Shown here: one piece after another, positions 13,233 through 22,155 of the stretch | How positions within the stretch are numbered: position 1 is the first letter of the stretch | How the letters are laid out: each line of letters starts with the position of its first letter | Assembly (NCBI GenBank): GCA_910588215.1 | Contig: CAJUQJ010000048.1 | Span: 1-28,376 of the forward strand | Origin: an uncultured Lachnospiraceae bacterium | Lineage (GTDB): Bacteria > Bacillota > Clostridia > Lachnospirales > Lachnospiraceae | Direction: 5' to 3' | Length of the DNA: 28,376 bases | Translations under genes and position numbers: made by a program | Notes under the pieces: model-generated | What the model saw: only the letters and a program-made list of their open reading frames with translations | Databases searched by the model: none | Told to the model about the DNA's origin: nothing

Positions 13233-16124
13233 TTAATCCTCATTGACCACACCGCCTACCAAATTACCGGCAGATCCTGTAATGATTTCGTCTTCCTCTT
13301 TCAATCCATAGTAATATGCGTAAACATCCTTCGCGATCTGGGCACTGTAACTTGAAGTGTAACCGTTGGCTACACGGACGGTCACGGATATTTCCGGATC
13401 TTCATAGGGCGCATAACTGATAAAAAGTGCATGATTCGGGCGGCTTCTATCCTCTTGGGCTGTACCGGTCTTACCGGCTACATTGACATCAAGATCCGCA
13501 TAGTAACTCTTGGCCTCCACTACCCTGCGCATACCGGTATGAATGGCATCCCAGTACGCCTGATCCATATCAATATGACTGCGTACCTGAGCCTCGTGCT
13601 CACGGACAAGCCCCGTGTTCTGGTTTTCTATTTTATCTATCAATGTTAAATTATAACATGTTCCGCTATTGGCGACAGTTGTAACATATCGCGCGAGGCC
13701 GGCAGTAGTATAGTTATTCGTACCATGTCCGATGGCGGAACGAACAGCATCCTTATTGGATATCTCCGGCGTATACTCCTCAATCTCCACTCCGGAAGGT
13801 TCTGACAGTCCGAACAGATCGGCCGCTTTGGCCAGCTTATTGAGAGCGACATCATTGTTGTACGTATCCCCTACGATTCCAAGCCGATAGCCGACTTCAT
13901 AGAAAAAACCGTTGCAGGAATGCTGAATGCCACCTGTCACATTCAACGAACCATGTCCGGAAAGCCGCCAACATCTCGGCGGCGGAGATATCTTCTCGAA
14001 AATACCTGTGCAGGAGATCGTGTCTGTTAAAGAGATCACGCCTTCCGTCAGTCCGGCTGTTGCAGCTACGATCTTGAAAGTTGATCCCGGTGCTGTTCTC
14101 TGCTGTGTTGCATAGTTGATGAGCGGAGAAGACAGATCATCCTGTAAAGATGCGAAATATGCCGCATCTACACCATTGGCCATCTTATTGTTGTCGTAAC
14201 TGGGGTAAGATACCAGAGCCAGTACCTTTCCGGTATTGACATCGGTGACAACGATGGAGCCTGAATGGGGATCAAGGGCCAGCTGTGCGGGCGTAATGTC
14301 CAGATTTTCGATACGGTTTCGCATAAAAACATACGCCGTCTCTGAACCCGCTTCAAACTGCCGTAATTCATCGTCAGGGATTTCTACCAGATTCTGCTCT
14401 AACAGAAGCTGACAGATCTGTCTGCCGGTCAGTTCGTCGTTGTTGATCATATAACGGTATATTCTCTTATCAAATTTAAGATCCGCATCGAGCCTGGTGA
14501 AAATATAGTCGATCAATTTCTGATAGATCTCGACAGAATCGGAATAGCGGGAATCGATGTCTAATTTGGGCACATTGACCCAGTTCTGAGCAATTGCGTA
14601 ATTCAGATATTCATTCAAGCTGATGACTTCGTCAGTAGTCCATGCGATATATGTCTCGTCCTCTTTGTTGACTGCCGATCGCATGACAATGTCATCATCA
14701 TAAAGCATTGAGGCAATATAACTCTCGTAATTCTGGTATTCTTTATCCAGCATATTGTATGGCGTACATGTCTCAGCAAGCTCATCTCGGAGTGTTGCAT
14801 GGACCAGGGACTTTTTGTCTGTAAATGCCTGATGGACAAGCCGCTCCGTCTCTTTTGCGTCATCTTCCACAAAATGAGAGGTATCGATTATATTATTATT
14901 GATGCATGCAAAGTAAACATCATAGATCGGAAGTATGATGTTCCCACCGCTGCCGCCTTCCGGCACATGATACTCCTTAATGTTTTCCAGACTCTTAAGT
15001 AATATACTTGCCAACTTTGATTCCAATATATGATAACAGGCTTTCTGCAGGTCGGTATCCATGGTCAGCCAGACATCATTTCCGGCAGACGGCTCTATGA
15101 AGTCGCTTGTCTCGATCACCTTCCCCAGATTGTCAACAAAGACTGTTTCGGAACCCTTATTCCCCTGCAGTTCCATCTCCATGGATGCTTCTATACCGGA
15201 TTTTCCTACCGTATCGTTCAGATCGTACGAATCATCCTGTTCCTGCAGCAACTGCAGTTCTTCCGGATTGATCTTGCCCGTATACCCGATGATCTGTGCA
15301 AAATAGACACTGTCATTATATTTGCGGACGGTACCCTCAGCGATGGAAACACCATCCAGGACATCCGCATTCTCCATCACCACAGCCACTGTCTCTTCGG
15401 ACACATTGTTGGCCACCGTGGTGGCGATATACCGCTGGTAGCTGTTGGCGCTCATGGCAAAACGGATGGTGATGATCTTAAGGATTTCTTCCTTCGTATA
15501 GCCAAGCCCTGCTTCAAAAGTAGAAGAATCATCCGGGTCGGTGTAATTACCGATCCCGTACCTGGTGCTGCTGCACAGATATGCTATCACTTCATCGGGT
15601 GTGGCTGTCTTCTCTTTTTCTTTAAAGTCATCATCGTCGATCGTGGCATGCCCGTAAACATCTGCCAGAAAACGCAGAAGCTGTGTTCCTTCCACACTAT
15701 ATTGATAGTTGCCGTTGCTGTCCAGCACGATATGAAAATCATTGATGATCTTATCGCCGCAGCGTTCGATCAGGGTGATAAGATGATGGATCGTATCATT
15801 TAACCGGGCATTTTTCTTCCGACCTGACTCGTATACATCCTCGATCGTGACCGAATAAGCCAGCTCATTGTAGGCCAGCAAATTCCCGTTGCAGTCCAGA
15901 ATATTGCCTCTGGTGGCCGGAATCGTGCGTTCCCTTGTGATCCTCAATTGAAAATTATTGAAATACTCCTCGCCCTTGACGATCTGCAGCTGAAAGATCG
16001 TATAGATCAGGTAGCCGCCCATACCGAATAAAACAAACACGAGTATGAGCAGTCTGGAAGTGACCATATTCAAAAAATTCTCTTTAAAACGTTCTAGTAT
16101 ATGATCAAACAAACTTCTTTCCAC
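13233..16124 (-). CDS. mrdA: Penicillin-binding protein 2, elongation transpeptidase with large insertion
   Basis: Class B PBP that cross-links peptidoglycan during elongation, partner of RodA. The 963-residue protein has a short cytoplasmic N-terminus, one membrane anchor (about 23-46), a dimerisation/pedestal region (RTIPATRGNILDCNG at 67-81) and the transpeptidase domain: STFK (Ser681, Lys684), SCN (736-738) and KTG (885-887). It is far longer than the common 600-700 residues, because about 245 residues (370-615) are inserted between DTDLQKACYHIL and GSIVVTDVNTGKVLALVSYP, which are normally adjacent. The start is uncertain: GTG 16124 abuts AAGGA, while TTG 16112 lies 11 bases after AAGGAG. 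It overlaps the end of mreD, suggesting coupling. Active-site motifs are intact. Confidence 0.93.
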   Translation of the reverse strand: MERSLFDHILERFKENFLNMVTSRLLILVFVLFGMGGYLIYTIFQLQIVKGEEYFNNFQLRITRERTIPATRGNILDCNGNLLAYNELAYSVTIEDVYESGRKKNARLNDTIHHLITLIERCGDKIINDFHIVLDSNGNYQYSVEGTQLLRFLADVYGHATIDDDDFKEKEKTATPDEVIAYLCSSTRYGIGNYTDPDDSSTFEAGLGYTKEEILKIITIRFAMSANSYQRYIATTVANNVSEETVAVVMENADVLDGVSIAEGTVRKYNDSVYFAQIIGYTGKINPEELQLLQEQDDSYDLNDTVGKSGIEASMEMELQGNKGSETVFVDNLGKVIETSDFIEPSAGNDVWLTMDTDLQKACYHILESKLASILLKSLENIKEYHVPEGGSGGNIILPIYDVYFACINNNIIDTSHFVEDDAKETERLVHQAFTDKKSLVHATLRDELAETCTPYNMLDKEYQNYESYIASMLYDDDIVMRSAVNKEDETYIAWTTDEVISLNEYLNYAIAQNWVNVPKLDIDSRYSDSVEIYQKLIDYIFTRLDADLKFDKRIYRYMINNDELTGRQICQLLLEQNLVEIPDDELRQFEAGSETAYVFMRNRIENLDITPAQLALDPHSGSIVVTDVNTGKVLALVSYPSYDNNKMANGVDAAYFASLQDDLSSPLINYATQQRTAPGSTFKIVAATAGLTEGVISLTDTISCTGIFEKISPPPRCWRLSGHGSLNVTGGIQHSCNGFFYEVGYRLGIVGDTYNNDVALNKLAKAADLFGLSEPSGVEIEEYTPEISNKDAVRSAIGHGTNNYTTAGLARYVTTVANSGTCYNLTLIDKIENQNTGLVREHEAQVRSHIDMDQAYWDAIHTGMRRVVEAKSYYADLDVNVAGKTGTAQEDRSRPNHALFISYAPYEDPEISVTVRVANGYTSSYSAQIAKDVYAYYYGLKEEDEIITGSAGNLVGGVVNED

Positions 16125-16641
16125 TCCTTAGTTCACTGCGCTCTAAACTGGTATTGATCCAGAGAATGAGCGGATATAGAAAAATGGTAACTACGATCGT
16201 ATAAACGGTCTCCGGTAATATGATATTCATGAAATAGTATCCGATATCAAATCGGGTCCGCAATAAAAACATGATCACGTAACAGGTAAATCCATAGAAA
16301 AGATCGCTCCCGAGAATAAGAACGATTGGAAGTTTGATATCCTGTGGATAAAAAATAGTACAGAATTTACCGTTCATGTAACCGATATACATATATAACA
16401 GTGCATAGAATCCGATCGTATTTCCAAAGAAAATATCTACCAAAAGACCGCAGAAAAAACCGATCAAAAGTCCGGTCTTCTCTCCACACATGAATCCGAA
16501 GGAAGCGGTAAGTACGATCAGAAGATTAGGAACGATCCCGCCAAAAGAAAGACTTCGGAAAACGGTGCACTGTAACAAGAAACATATGAAGATTAAAAAG
16601 GCCGTGATCAATCCACGTTTCAGTTTCAACTTAATATTCAT
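16105..16641 (-). CDS. mreD: Rod shape-determining protein MreD
   Basis: Polytopic membrane component of the elongation machinery. The 178-residue protein has about five hydrophobic segments and a basic N-terminus (MNIKLKLKRG). GGIVPNLLIVLTASFGFMCG (residues 34-53) and GLLIGFFCGLLVDIFFGNTI (57-76) match the family pattern around the conserved PNLL and GFxxGLLxD. AGGTGGGAC precedes the ATG. It lies 21 bases after mreC, and its last codons overlap the PBP2 start. MreD diverges strongly in sequence, so the assignment rests on topology, motif and order. Confidence 0.92.
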   Translation of the reverse strand: MNIKLKLKRGLITAFLIFICFLLQCTVFRSLSFGGIVPNLLIVLTASFGFMCGEKTGLLIGFFCGLLVDIFFGNTIGFYALLYMYIGYMNGKFCTIFYPQDIKLPIVLILGSDLFYGFTCYVIMFLLRTRFDIGYYFMNIILPETVYTIVVTIFLYPLILWINTSLERSELRSGKKFV

Positions 16642-16662
16642 GTCCCACCTGCAACAATGTTG

Positions 16663-17532
16663 TTATTCTTCGATCGTCTGCTTTAGCTGCTTGATGATGA
16701 GCACTTCTTCTAAATGCTCAAAGTCCACCGCCGGCGTTATGTTGCCGGATTTGGTCAGATTATTGGAATCCTGGTCGATCTTGCTGATATAGCCGATCAA
16801 AATACCGGGCAGATACTTGTCGCTGATATTGGAAGTGACGATCTTATCTCCTTCCACCACTGCATTGGCGCTGTCGATCAACTGTTCAAATTCTATCACG
16901 CCTGTAGCGTAAAGCTTCAGATTGCCGGATACGATCATGTTATCGGAACTGGATAAGACCATAGCACTGACATTGGAATCGTCCGCGATGATCGTCTTCA
17001 CTTTCGCCCAATTCGGGCCGACATCCACTATGCGGCCAACCAAACCGCTGCCGGCCATCACATTCATATCTACGGCGATACCGTCCTGCTCCCCTTTATT
17101 GATCACGAAAGAATAGAACCAGTTCCCGGAATCTCTGGCAATAATACGCGCTCCTGTCTTCTCATATTCGTCATACTGGGCATCCAGACTATATAATTCT
17201 CGCAGATTTGTCAGTTCGTATCTATCCTGCTGTAGTCTTGTATTCTCGATGGTCAGTTCATCAACCTGCTGTTTCAGATTCTCATTCTCCGCGATCAGAT
17301 CCCTGATCTGTGCCAGCTCCTCGGAACGATTGGCAAGCCAGCTCCCTACGGCGCTGATCCCTTCTGCAAAGGGGACGATCGTATAACCGGCGGCCGAACT
17401 TAACGGACCGCTGAATACAGTTGTGTTAAAAGTAAGAAGCACCAAACCGGTGCAAAGGATTGTTAAAATAAAAAGGAGATATTTACTTGGCAAAGTAAAT
17501 TTTTCTCCTTTTCTTCTTACGATCGGACTCAT
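16663..17532 (-). CDS. mreC: Rod shape-determining protein MreC
   Basis: Bitopic scaffold that links MreB and MreD with PBP2 and RodA outside the membrane. The 289-residue protein has a cytoplasmic basic start, a membrane segment (about 17-38), a coiled coil (about 70-112, ENENLKQQVDELTIENTRLQ) and a beta-barrel domain with ARIIARDSGNWFYSFVINKG, GLVGRIVDVGPNWAKVKTI and DDSNVSA. These are the standard MreC motifs. Its ATG overlaps the mreB stop as ATGA. Length is normal. Confidence 0.96.
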   Translation of the reverse strand: MSPIVRRKGEKFTLPSKYLLFILTILCTGLVLLTFNTTVFSGPLSSAAGYTIVPFAEGISAVGSWLANRSEELAQIRDLIAENENLKQQVDELTIENTRLQQDRYELTNLRELYSLDAQYDEYEKTGARIIARDSGNWFYSFVINKGEQDGIAVDMNVMAGSGLVGRIVDVGPNWAKVKTIIADDSNVSAMVLSSSDNMIVSGNLKLYATGVIEFEQLIDSANAVVEGDKIVTSNISDKYLPGILIGYISKIDQDSNNLTKSGNITPAVDFEHLEEVLIIKQLKQTIEE

Positions 17533-18548
17533 TTACTCATTCCTTCTATTGCATATGCTACCGTTTTATAATTATCTTCATTGATAATCTTGGCCAGTCC
17601 AAGCGCAACACTGGTCACGGGATTGTCTGTGACATTAACCTTCAGTCCGGTACCTTTACTCATAAGCTGCGCCAGTTTGCTCACCTGGGAAGCACCGCCT
17701 GTCAGGTAAATCCCATGCCGATAGATGTCTGCTGCAAGTTCCGGAGGGGTACGCTCCAGGATCACTTTCACATTGTCTATGATCGTATTAAAATGCTCGA
17801 TGAGACATTCATCGACTAATTGGGTCGGTATCTCGCGCTCCACCGGCAGGCCCGTAACGATATCCCGTCCGTAGACCACGGCGCCTGTCTGGGATTCTTC
17901 CAGTTCAAGAAGTGAGATTTTCACCACTTCCGCCGTCTTGCCGCCGATGATAAGACTATACTCTCTGCGTACGGCTGCTTTAATGGCATCGTCGAATTTG
18001 CGGCCGCCCACCTTGATCAGTTTACTTAATACGATACCGCCGAGTGACAGGATCGAGATCTCTGTCGTGTCAAATCCTACATTGACGACCAGAACACCCT
18101 GAGAATTCTTGACATCGATACCAAGCCCCAGACCGTCTGCTACGGCCTTATCTACTACCATGACCTTCCTGGCCTTGACATTGGATTCCTTGATCAGATC
18201 TTTGAAGGCACGTTTCTCTACTTCCGTCACATCCCAGGGGACCGCGATATAATAATCGGCAGGTTTGATATTGTTCTTCATCAGATCGTTCAGAAAATAC
18301 TTCACCAACAGTTCCATATTCTGGATATCCGCTATGACGCCATTGCTCAATGGATAGGAAATATGGATATTGCCGGGTGCTTTCTCGTACATCTCAAAGG
18401 CAGAATCCCCGTAAGCAAAAAGGTTCTTCTTATTCTCGATGGCGATCATATTCTTCTCTACGAAAACCTCATCGTCCGCCCGATTGTATATTTTGATGTT
18501 ACTGGTTCCCAGATCGATTCCAAAAGCATTGTTAGCCACTACAGCCAT
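17529..18548 (-). CDS. mreB: Divergent MreB-like actin homologue
   Basis: Cytoskeletal protein that directs lateral wall synthesis. The 339-residue protein has the actin fold order of MreB: phosphate-1 loop IDLGTSNIKIY (11-21), VTEVEKRAF (108-115), a phosphate-2 region, LERTPPELAADI (264-275) and an adenosine-region LTGGAS (282-287). Several conserved positions differ: the usual EEPMAAAIGAG reads DKAVADGLGLG (133-143), DIGGGTTE reads NVGFDTTE (156-163), and LTGGGA reads LTGGAS. It is clearly in the mreBCD position, but nucleotide hydrolysis may be altered. The ATG at 18548 abuts AGAGAGGA; a GTG three codons in (18539) has better spacing. It follows radC by 10 bases. Confidence 0.9.
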   Translation of the reverse strand: MAVVANNAFGIDLGTSNIKIYNRADDEVFVEKNMIAIENKKNLFAYGDSAFEMYEKAPGNIHISYPLSNGVIADIQNMELLVKYFLNDLMKNNIKPADYYIAVPWDVTEVEKRAFKDLIKESNVKARKVMVVDKAVADGLGLGIDVKNSQGVLVVNVGFDTTEISILSLGGIVLSKLIKVGGRKFDDAIKAAVRREYSLIIGGKTAEVVKISLLELEESQTGAVVYGRDIVTGLPVEREIPTQLVDECLIEHFNTIIDNVKVILERTPPELAADIYRHGIYLTGGASQVSKLAQLMSKGTGLKVNVTDNPVTSVALGLAKIINEDNYKTVAYAIEGMSK

Positions 18549-18558
18549 TCCTCTCTTT

Positions 18559-19296
18559 CTAGTTACTTTGTATTCCGGAATACGGCATTTCTGCCATTAA
18601 TTTACTCTCTTTGAAACTAAAATATTTATGATCCCCGATAATAATATGATCCAGAAGGGGAATATCCGTCAGATTTCCGACTTTCCTGATACGCTCAGTC
18701 ACTTTGAGATCATTATCGCTGGGAATCGGATTGCCGCCCGGATGATTGTGCAGCAGCATGATTCCTGCGGCTTGAACCTGTAATGCATAGATGAAAACTT
18801 CCCTGGGCGATATCAGGGAAGCATTGACCGTCCCTTTGGAAAGGATGTGTTCCTCGATCAGATGCATTCCACTGTCCACCAGAAGAAGCATGATATACTC
18901 TACATTTTCATGGCGAAACTGCTCCATGTAGTAATCGGCCACCGACCCCGGGTCTTGAAAGGAAAGCCTGTCCTTTGCCTTCGATTGTGCCATACGCGTA
19001 CTCAACTCTGCTATGGTCTTAAGCTGTATCGCCTTCACTTCACCGATACCGTCGATCTGCTTCAGACAACCCAGCGGGATATGGTATAACCCGGATAATC
19101 CGTTCCCGTAATAAGCGGCCTTCGTCAGTACTTCCTCGCCGAGCATACAGGCATTCACGCCACGCGTGCCCGTTCGCAGTAGAATTGCCAAAAGCTCCGA
19201 GTCAGTCAGTGCCTTACTTCCATAGGTAAGAAATTTCTCATATGGAAGATTTTGCATTCTGTAATATTCATTGTTCTCAAACTTTCTTGATTTCAT
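18559..19296 (-). CDS. radC: RadC-family JAB/MPN domain protein
   Basis: Member of the UPF0758/RadC family; the exact cellular reaction is not established, and the old DNA-repair label rests on a mis-mapped mutant. The 245-residue protein has an N-terminal helix-hairpin-helix-type region (LTDSELLAILLRTGTRG near 30-46, QIDGIGEVKAIQL near 80-92) and a C-terminal JAB/MPN metal site with HNHPGGNPIPSDND: His183, His185, Ser193 and Asp196. I start at ATG 19296, four bases after GAGG; the frame extends to an ATG at 19368 without a convincing binding site. Its position just upstream of mreB is common in bacteria. Confidence 0.92.
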   Translation of the reverse strand: MKSRKFENNEYYRMQNLPYEKFLTYGSKALTDSELLAILLRTGTRGVNACMLGEEVLTKAAYYGNGLSGLYHIPLGCLKQIDGIGEVKAIQLKTIAELSTRMAQSKAKDRLSFQDPGSVADYYMEQFRHENVEYIMLLLVDSGMHLIEEHILSKGTVNASLISPREVFIYALQVQAAGIMLLHNHPGGNPIPSDNDLKVTERIRKVGNLTDIPLLDHIIIGDHKYFSFKESKLMAEMPYSGIQSN

Positions 19297-19425
19297 GCAG
19301 CCTCTTTCCCGACAGCTTCTCTCCTTAAAATGACGGGAAGGTCCTGTAAAGTCATAAACCTGTTCCATATGCCGTGTGCGGCACTCTTTGACACCGCGGC
19401 CTGTACAACATTGACGATTACAGGG

Positions 19426-19662
19426 CTATATAAAATGATAGATCATGATTGCCGCGGCAATGCCAAGTATACTTGCGATCGTGATCTTGATCGACAGACC
19501 GAAGGTGACACTCAAGATACCGAGATCCAAGATCAACGGGGAAGACAGACCGAATGATTGTCCATAATTCAGCCATGTACTTGGAAAAAGGTTCCCGATA
19601 AAGCCGCCGATGACGATCCCTGCCAGAACAAGCAGAAAACAAGCCCAATTATTCTTACGCAT
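19426..19662 (-). CDS. DUF4321-like small membrane protein
   Basis: A 78-residue protein with two hydrophobic segments (about residues 7-25 and 50-77) separated by a conserved-looking loop, NYGQSFGLSSPLILDLGILS, of the type found in the uncharacterised DUF4321 family next to radC-mreB in clostridia. I start at ATG 19662; AAGGAG lies 12 bases upstream and would be inside the coding frame if the earlier TTG at 19686 were used. A promoter candidate lies just upstream (19692-19720), making this the likely first gene of the radC-mreBCD-PBP2-minC transcript. Function unknown. Confidence 0.85.
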   Translation of the reverse strand: MRKNNWACFLLVLAGIVIGGFIGNLFPSTWLNYGQSFGLSSPLILDLGILSVTFGLSIKITIASILGIAAAIMIYHFI

Positions 19663-19691
19663 ATGATTCAGGTTCTCCTTTCTCAACGCTC

Positions 19692-19720
19692 ATTTTATCA
19701 CAACAGTTTTTTTATGTATA
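19692..19720 (-). promoter_or_regulatory. Promoter candidate of the DUF4321-radC-mre transcript
   Basis: On the minus strand TATACA (19715-19720), 17 bases, then TAAAAT (19692-19697). The surrounding 50 bases are very A/T-rich. The distance to the ATG at 19662 suits a short leader of about 25 bases. Confidence 0.5.
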
Positions 19721-19759
19721 CAAAAATTGGTAAAAAATATATTAAAAATTAGGTTCGTC

Positions 19760-21097
19760 TTAGTTATTTCCATGCTCGGTTTTATGAAAATCCGTCGTCA
19801 CCACCCCTTGATCTATCAAGTTCTGCAGGGTTTTCAGGATGCCAAGCTTGGCATGAGGGAAGGTCAGGCCGCCTTGGAAGTAGACTGCGTAGGGTGGCTT
19901 GATAGGACCATCTGCGCTAAGTTCTATGGAAGATCCGGATACGAATGCCCCTGCGGCCATGATCACCTTGGAATCGTAGCCGGGCATATCCCAGGGCTCT
20001 GGGGTCACGAAGCTGTCCACCGAAGCCGCTGCCTGGATTCCCTGGCAGAAGGCGATCACGCCTTCGGGGGATCCGAAGGTAACAGCCTGGATGATGTCGT
20101 GCCTACTCTCCTGTCCGTTCGGCACCACCGGGAAACCGATCCTTTCATAAATATTGGCGGCAAAAACAGCCCCTTTTAAAGCGCTTGCCGTTACAGTGGG
20201 GGCCAGGAATAAACCTTGGTAGAAGGATGACAAAGCCCCGAGGGAAGCACCCACTTCTTTACCCAGCCCCGGAGAGGTCAGCCGGTAGGCCGCGTTCTCC
20301 ACACACTCCTTCCGGCCTGCGATATAGCCGCCGATTGGAGCCAGACCACCGCCAGGGTTCTTGATCAGGGAGCCCACTACCATGTCCGCCCCCACATCGG
20401 TGGGTTCGATCGTCTCCACGAATTCTCCATAACAGTTATCCACCATGCAGAGGACATCCGGGCGGATCTCTTTGATAAAACGAATCAATTCGCCAATTCT
20501 GACCACTGAGAGTGTGGGCCTTGTCTGGTAGCCCTTGGAGCGCTGGATCGTGACGAGTTTCGTCCGCTCGCAGAGGGCGGCACGGATACCCTCATAATCG
20601 AAGGAACCGTCAGGCAAAAGATCCACTTGTCTGTAAGAAATGCCATATTCTTTCAGGGAACCTTTAGAGGGGCGGATGCCGATCACTTCTTCCAGCGTAT
20701 CGTAAGGTTTACCTACCGGAGAAAGCAATTCGTCGCCAGGCCGCAGATTACTCATCAGGGCCAGGGCCAGCGCATGGGTGCCGCAGGTGATCTGCGGGCG
20801 CACCAGCGCATCCTCCGTGTGGAAAAGGGATGCATATACCTGCTCCAGGGTATCCCGGCCCAGGTCATTGTAGCCGTAACCAGTAGTGCCAAGGAGACAC
20901 GCCTCACTGACCCGGCACTCCTGCATGGCCAGAGTCACTTTCAATTGGTTATATTCTGCCGTCTCGTCAATTTGCCGGAAGCGCTCCTGCAGGGAAGCAA
21001 GAATCTCTTCTCCGAACCGGACTACCGGTTCCGAAATACCGAAGCGCGCGTATTGACCGGCCAGATCTGCAATATTGATGGAATTCTTATTTTTCAT
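19760..21097 (-). CDS. Methionine gamma-lyase family (aluminium-resistance / YnbB type) PLP protein
   Basis: Fold type I PLP protein of the family annotated as methionine gamma-lyase-like or 'aluminium resistance'; the true substrate is unsettled. The 445-residue protein has GTTGYGYNDLGRDTLEQVYA at 70-89, CGTHALALAL at 105-114 (phosphate-binding turn), MVDNCYGEFVE at 218-228 with the PLP-ring Asp220, and the Schiff-base lysine expected at Lys246 in GSLIKNPGGGLAP. I start at ATG 21097 with AGAAAGG upstream; the frame extends to a TTG at 21148, whose first six bases are TTGACA and look like a -35 box. It follows miaA, and the same enzyme lies close to miaA in B. subtilis. Confidence 0.9.
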   Translation of the reverse strand: MKNKNSINIADLAGQYARFGISEPVVRFGEEILASLQERFRQIDETAEYNQLKVTLAMQECRVSEACLLGTTGYGYNDLGRDTLEQVYASLFHTEDALVRPQITCGTHALALALMSNLRPGDELLSPVGKPYDTLEEVIGIRPSKGSLKEYGISYRQVDLLPDGSFDYEGIRAALCERTKLVTIQRSKGYQTRPTLSVVRIGELIRFIKEIRPDVLCMVDNCYGEFVETIEPTDVGADMVVGSLIKNPGGGLAPIGGYIAGRKECVENAAYRLTSPGLGKEVGASLGALSSFYQGLFLAPTVTASALKGAVFAANIYERIGFPVVPNGQESRHDIIQAVTFGSPEGVIAFCQGIQAAASVDSFVTPEPWDMPGYDSKVIMAAGAFVSGSSIELSADGPIKPPYAVYFQGGLTFPHAKLGILKTLQNLIDQGVVTTDFHKTEHGNN

Positions 21098-21118
21098 GAA
21101 AAAGACTGCCTTTCTCTT

Positions 21119-21148
21119 ATTAGTGTTGAGTACATTTCGTTCTGTCAA
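21119..21148 (-). promoter_or_regulatory. Weak promoter candidate upstream of the PLP enzyme gene
   Basis: On the minus strand a perfect TTGACA (21143-21148) is followed after 18 bases by ACTAAT (21119-21124). The predicted start would fall very near the ribosome binding site, leaving a leader of only about 15 bases, so this is tentative. Confidence 0.28.
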
Positions 21149-21189
21149 GTGCTGTATAGTACTGCTCTTTACCGATAAGTTTATGTAGT

Positions 21190-22155
21190 TTACATAATAT
21201 TTTTCCTTCCTAGTTCTGACATGATATGCTCCAGAATGCTGGCATCGTCATACGCATATTCCGGCTTGTTGATCCATAGCACATCCCGTTCCCGGCGAAA
21301 CCAGGTGAGCTGTCTCTTAGCGAAATGCCTGGTGTCCCGTTTCAACGTATACACAGCCTCTTCCAGGGAGCACTTATTGTTGAGATAATCCAGGATCTCC
21401 TTATAGCCAAGGCCCTGCATGGATACCATGTCTCTCGTGCATCCGGCGGCAGCCAGGGCGGATACCTCATCCACAAGCCCCTCATCCAGCATCCGGTCTA
21501 CACGCGCTTCGATTCTGCCGTACAGCCGGTTCCTGTCGTCGGTTAATACAAAATAGGCAAAATTGTAAGGGGAAGTGTGTTTCCGCTGCTGCTTATTGTG
21601 TTCCGAAATCTTTGTTCCGGTCTTTTCATAGAATTCGATGGCCCGGATGACACGCTTGACATTGTGGGCATGAATGATCTCACAGGATTCCGGATCGATC
21701 TGCCGAAGCTGCTCATAGAGCGCTTTGCTGCCCTGGGTGGCAGCCAGTTCTTCCAGACGGGACCGCAGCGCGGTATCTTCATCGTTCTGCGTAAAGTCGA
21801 TATCGTAAAGAAGCGCCTGAATGTAGAATCCCGTACCGCCTACCACTATAGGAATATGACCACGTTCGTAGATTCCTGATATGGCTTCTTTCGCCAACTG
21901 CTGGAAAGCGACTACGTTGAATTCCTCGGTGGGATCCAGCACATCGATCAGATGATGGGGAACACCGCCCATCTGCTCTGGTCTGATCTTGGCCGAACCG
22001 ATATCCATCTGACGGTAGACCTGCATGGAATCGGCGGAAATGATCTCGCCGCCAATCTGCCTGGCAAGTTCAATGGAGAGTTCTGATTTTCCGACAGCCG
22101 TCGGTCCGGTCAGGATCACGAGGCTGGGTTTTTTTGCTGATTTGATCAATGTCAA
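21190..22155 (-). CDS. miaA: tRNA dimethylallyltransferase
   Basis: Transfers the dimethylallyl group to N6 of A37 in tRNAs that read UNN codons; MiaB, encoded at the right edge, then adds the methylthio group. The 321-residue protein has the P-loop GPTAVGKS at 17-24, ISADSMQVYRQMDIGSAK at 39-56, and GGTGFYIQALL further on, all diagnostic. The start is TTG 22155, with AGAGGA about seven bases upstream, and it overlaps the mutL stop as TTGA. Many Firmicutes have hfq after miaA; here hfq is absent and the PLP enzyme follows. Confidence 0.97.
   Translation of the reverse strand: MTLIKSAKKPSLVILTGPTAVGKSELSIELARQIGGEIISADSMQVYRQMDIGSAKIRPEQMGGVPHHLIDVLDPTEEFNVVAFQQLAKEAISGIYERGHIPIVVGGTGFYIQALLYDIDFTQNDEDTALRSRLEELAATQGSKALYEQLRQIDPESCEIIHAHNVKRVIRAIEFYEKTGTKISEHNKQQRKHTSPYNFAYFVLTDDRNRLYGRIEARVDRMLDEGLVDEVSALAAAGCTRDMVSMQGLGYKEILDYLNNKCSLEEAVYTLKRDTRHFAKRQLTWFRRERDVLWINKPEYAYDDASILEHIMSELGRKNIM

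Noticed and set aside
15030..15803. Plus-strand open frame of 257 codons opposite the PBP2 gene
   Set aside because: It lies wholly inside the strongly supported PBP2 gene, has no recognisable domain and no good ribosome binding site; it is an antisense shadow of the coding frame.
21098..21148. N-terminal extension of the PLP enzyme from a TTG start
   Set aside because: The TTG is part of TTGACA, no ribosome binding site precedes it, and the ATG at 21097 with AGAAAGG upstream gives the family-like N-terminus.
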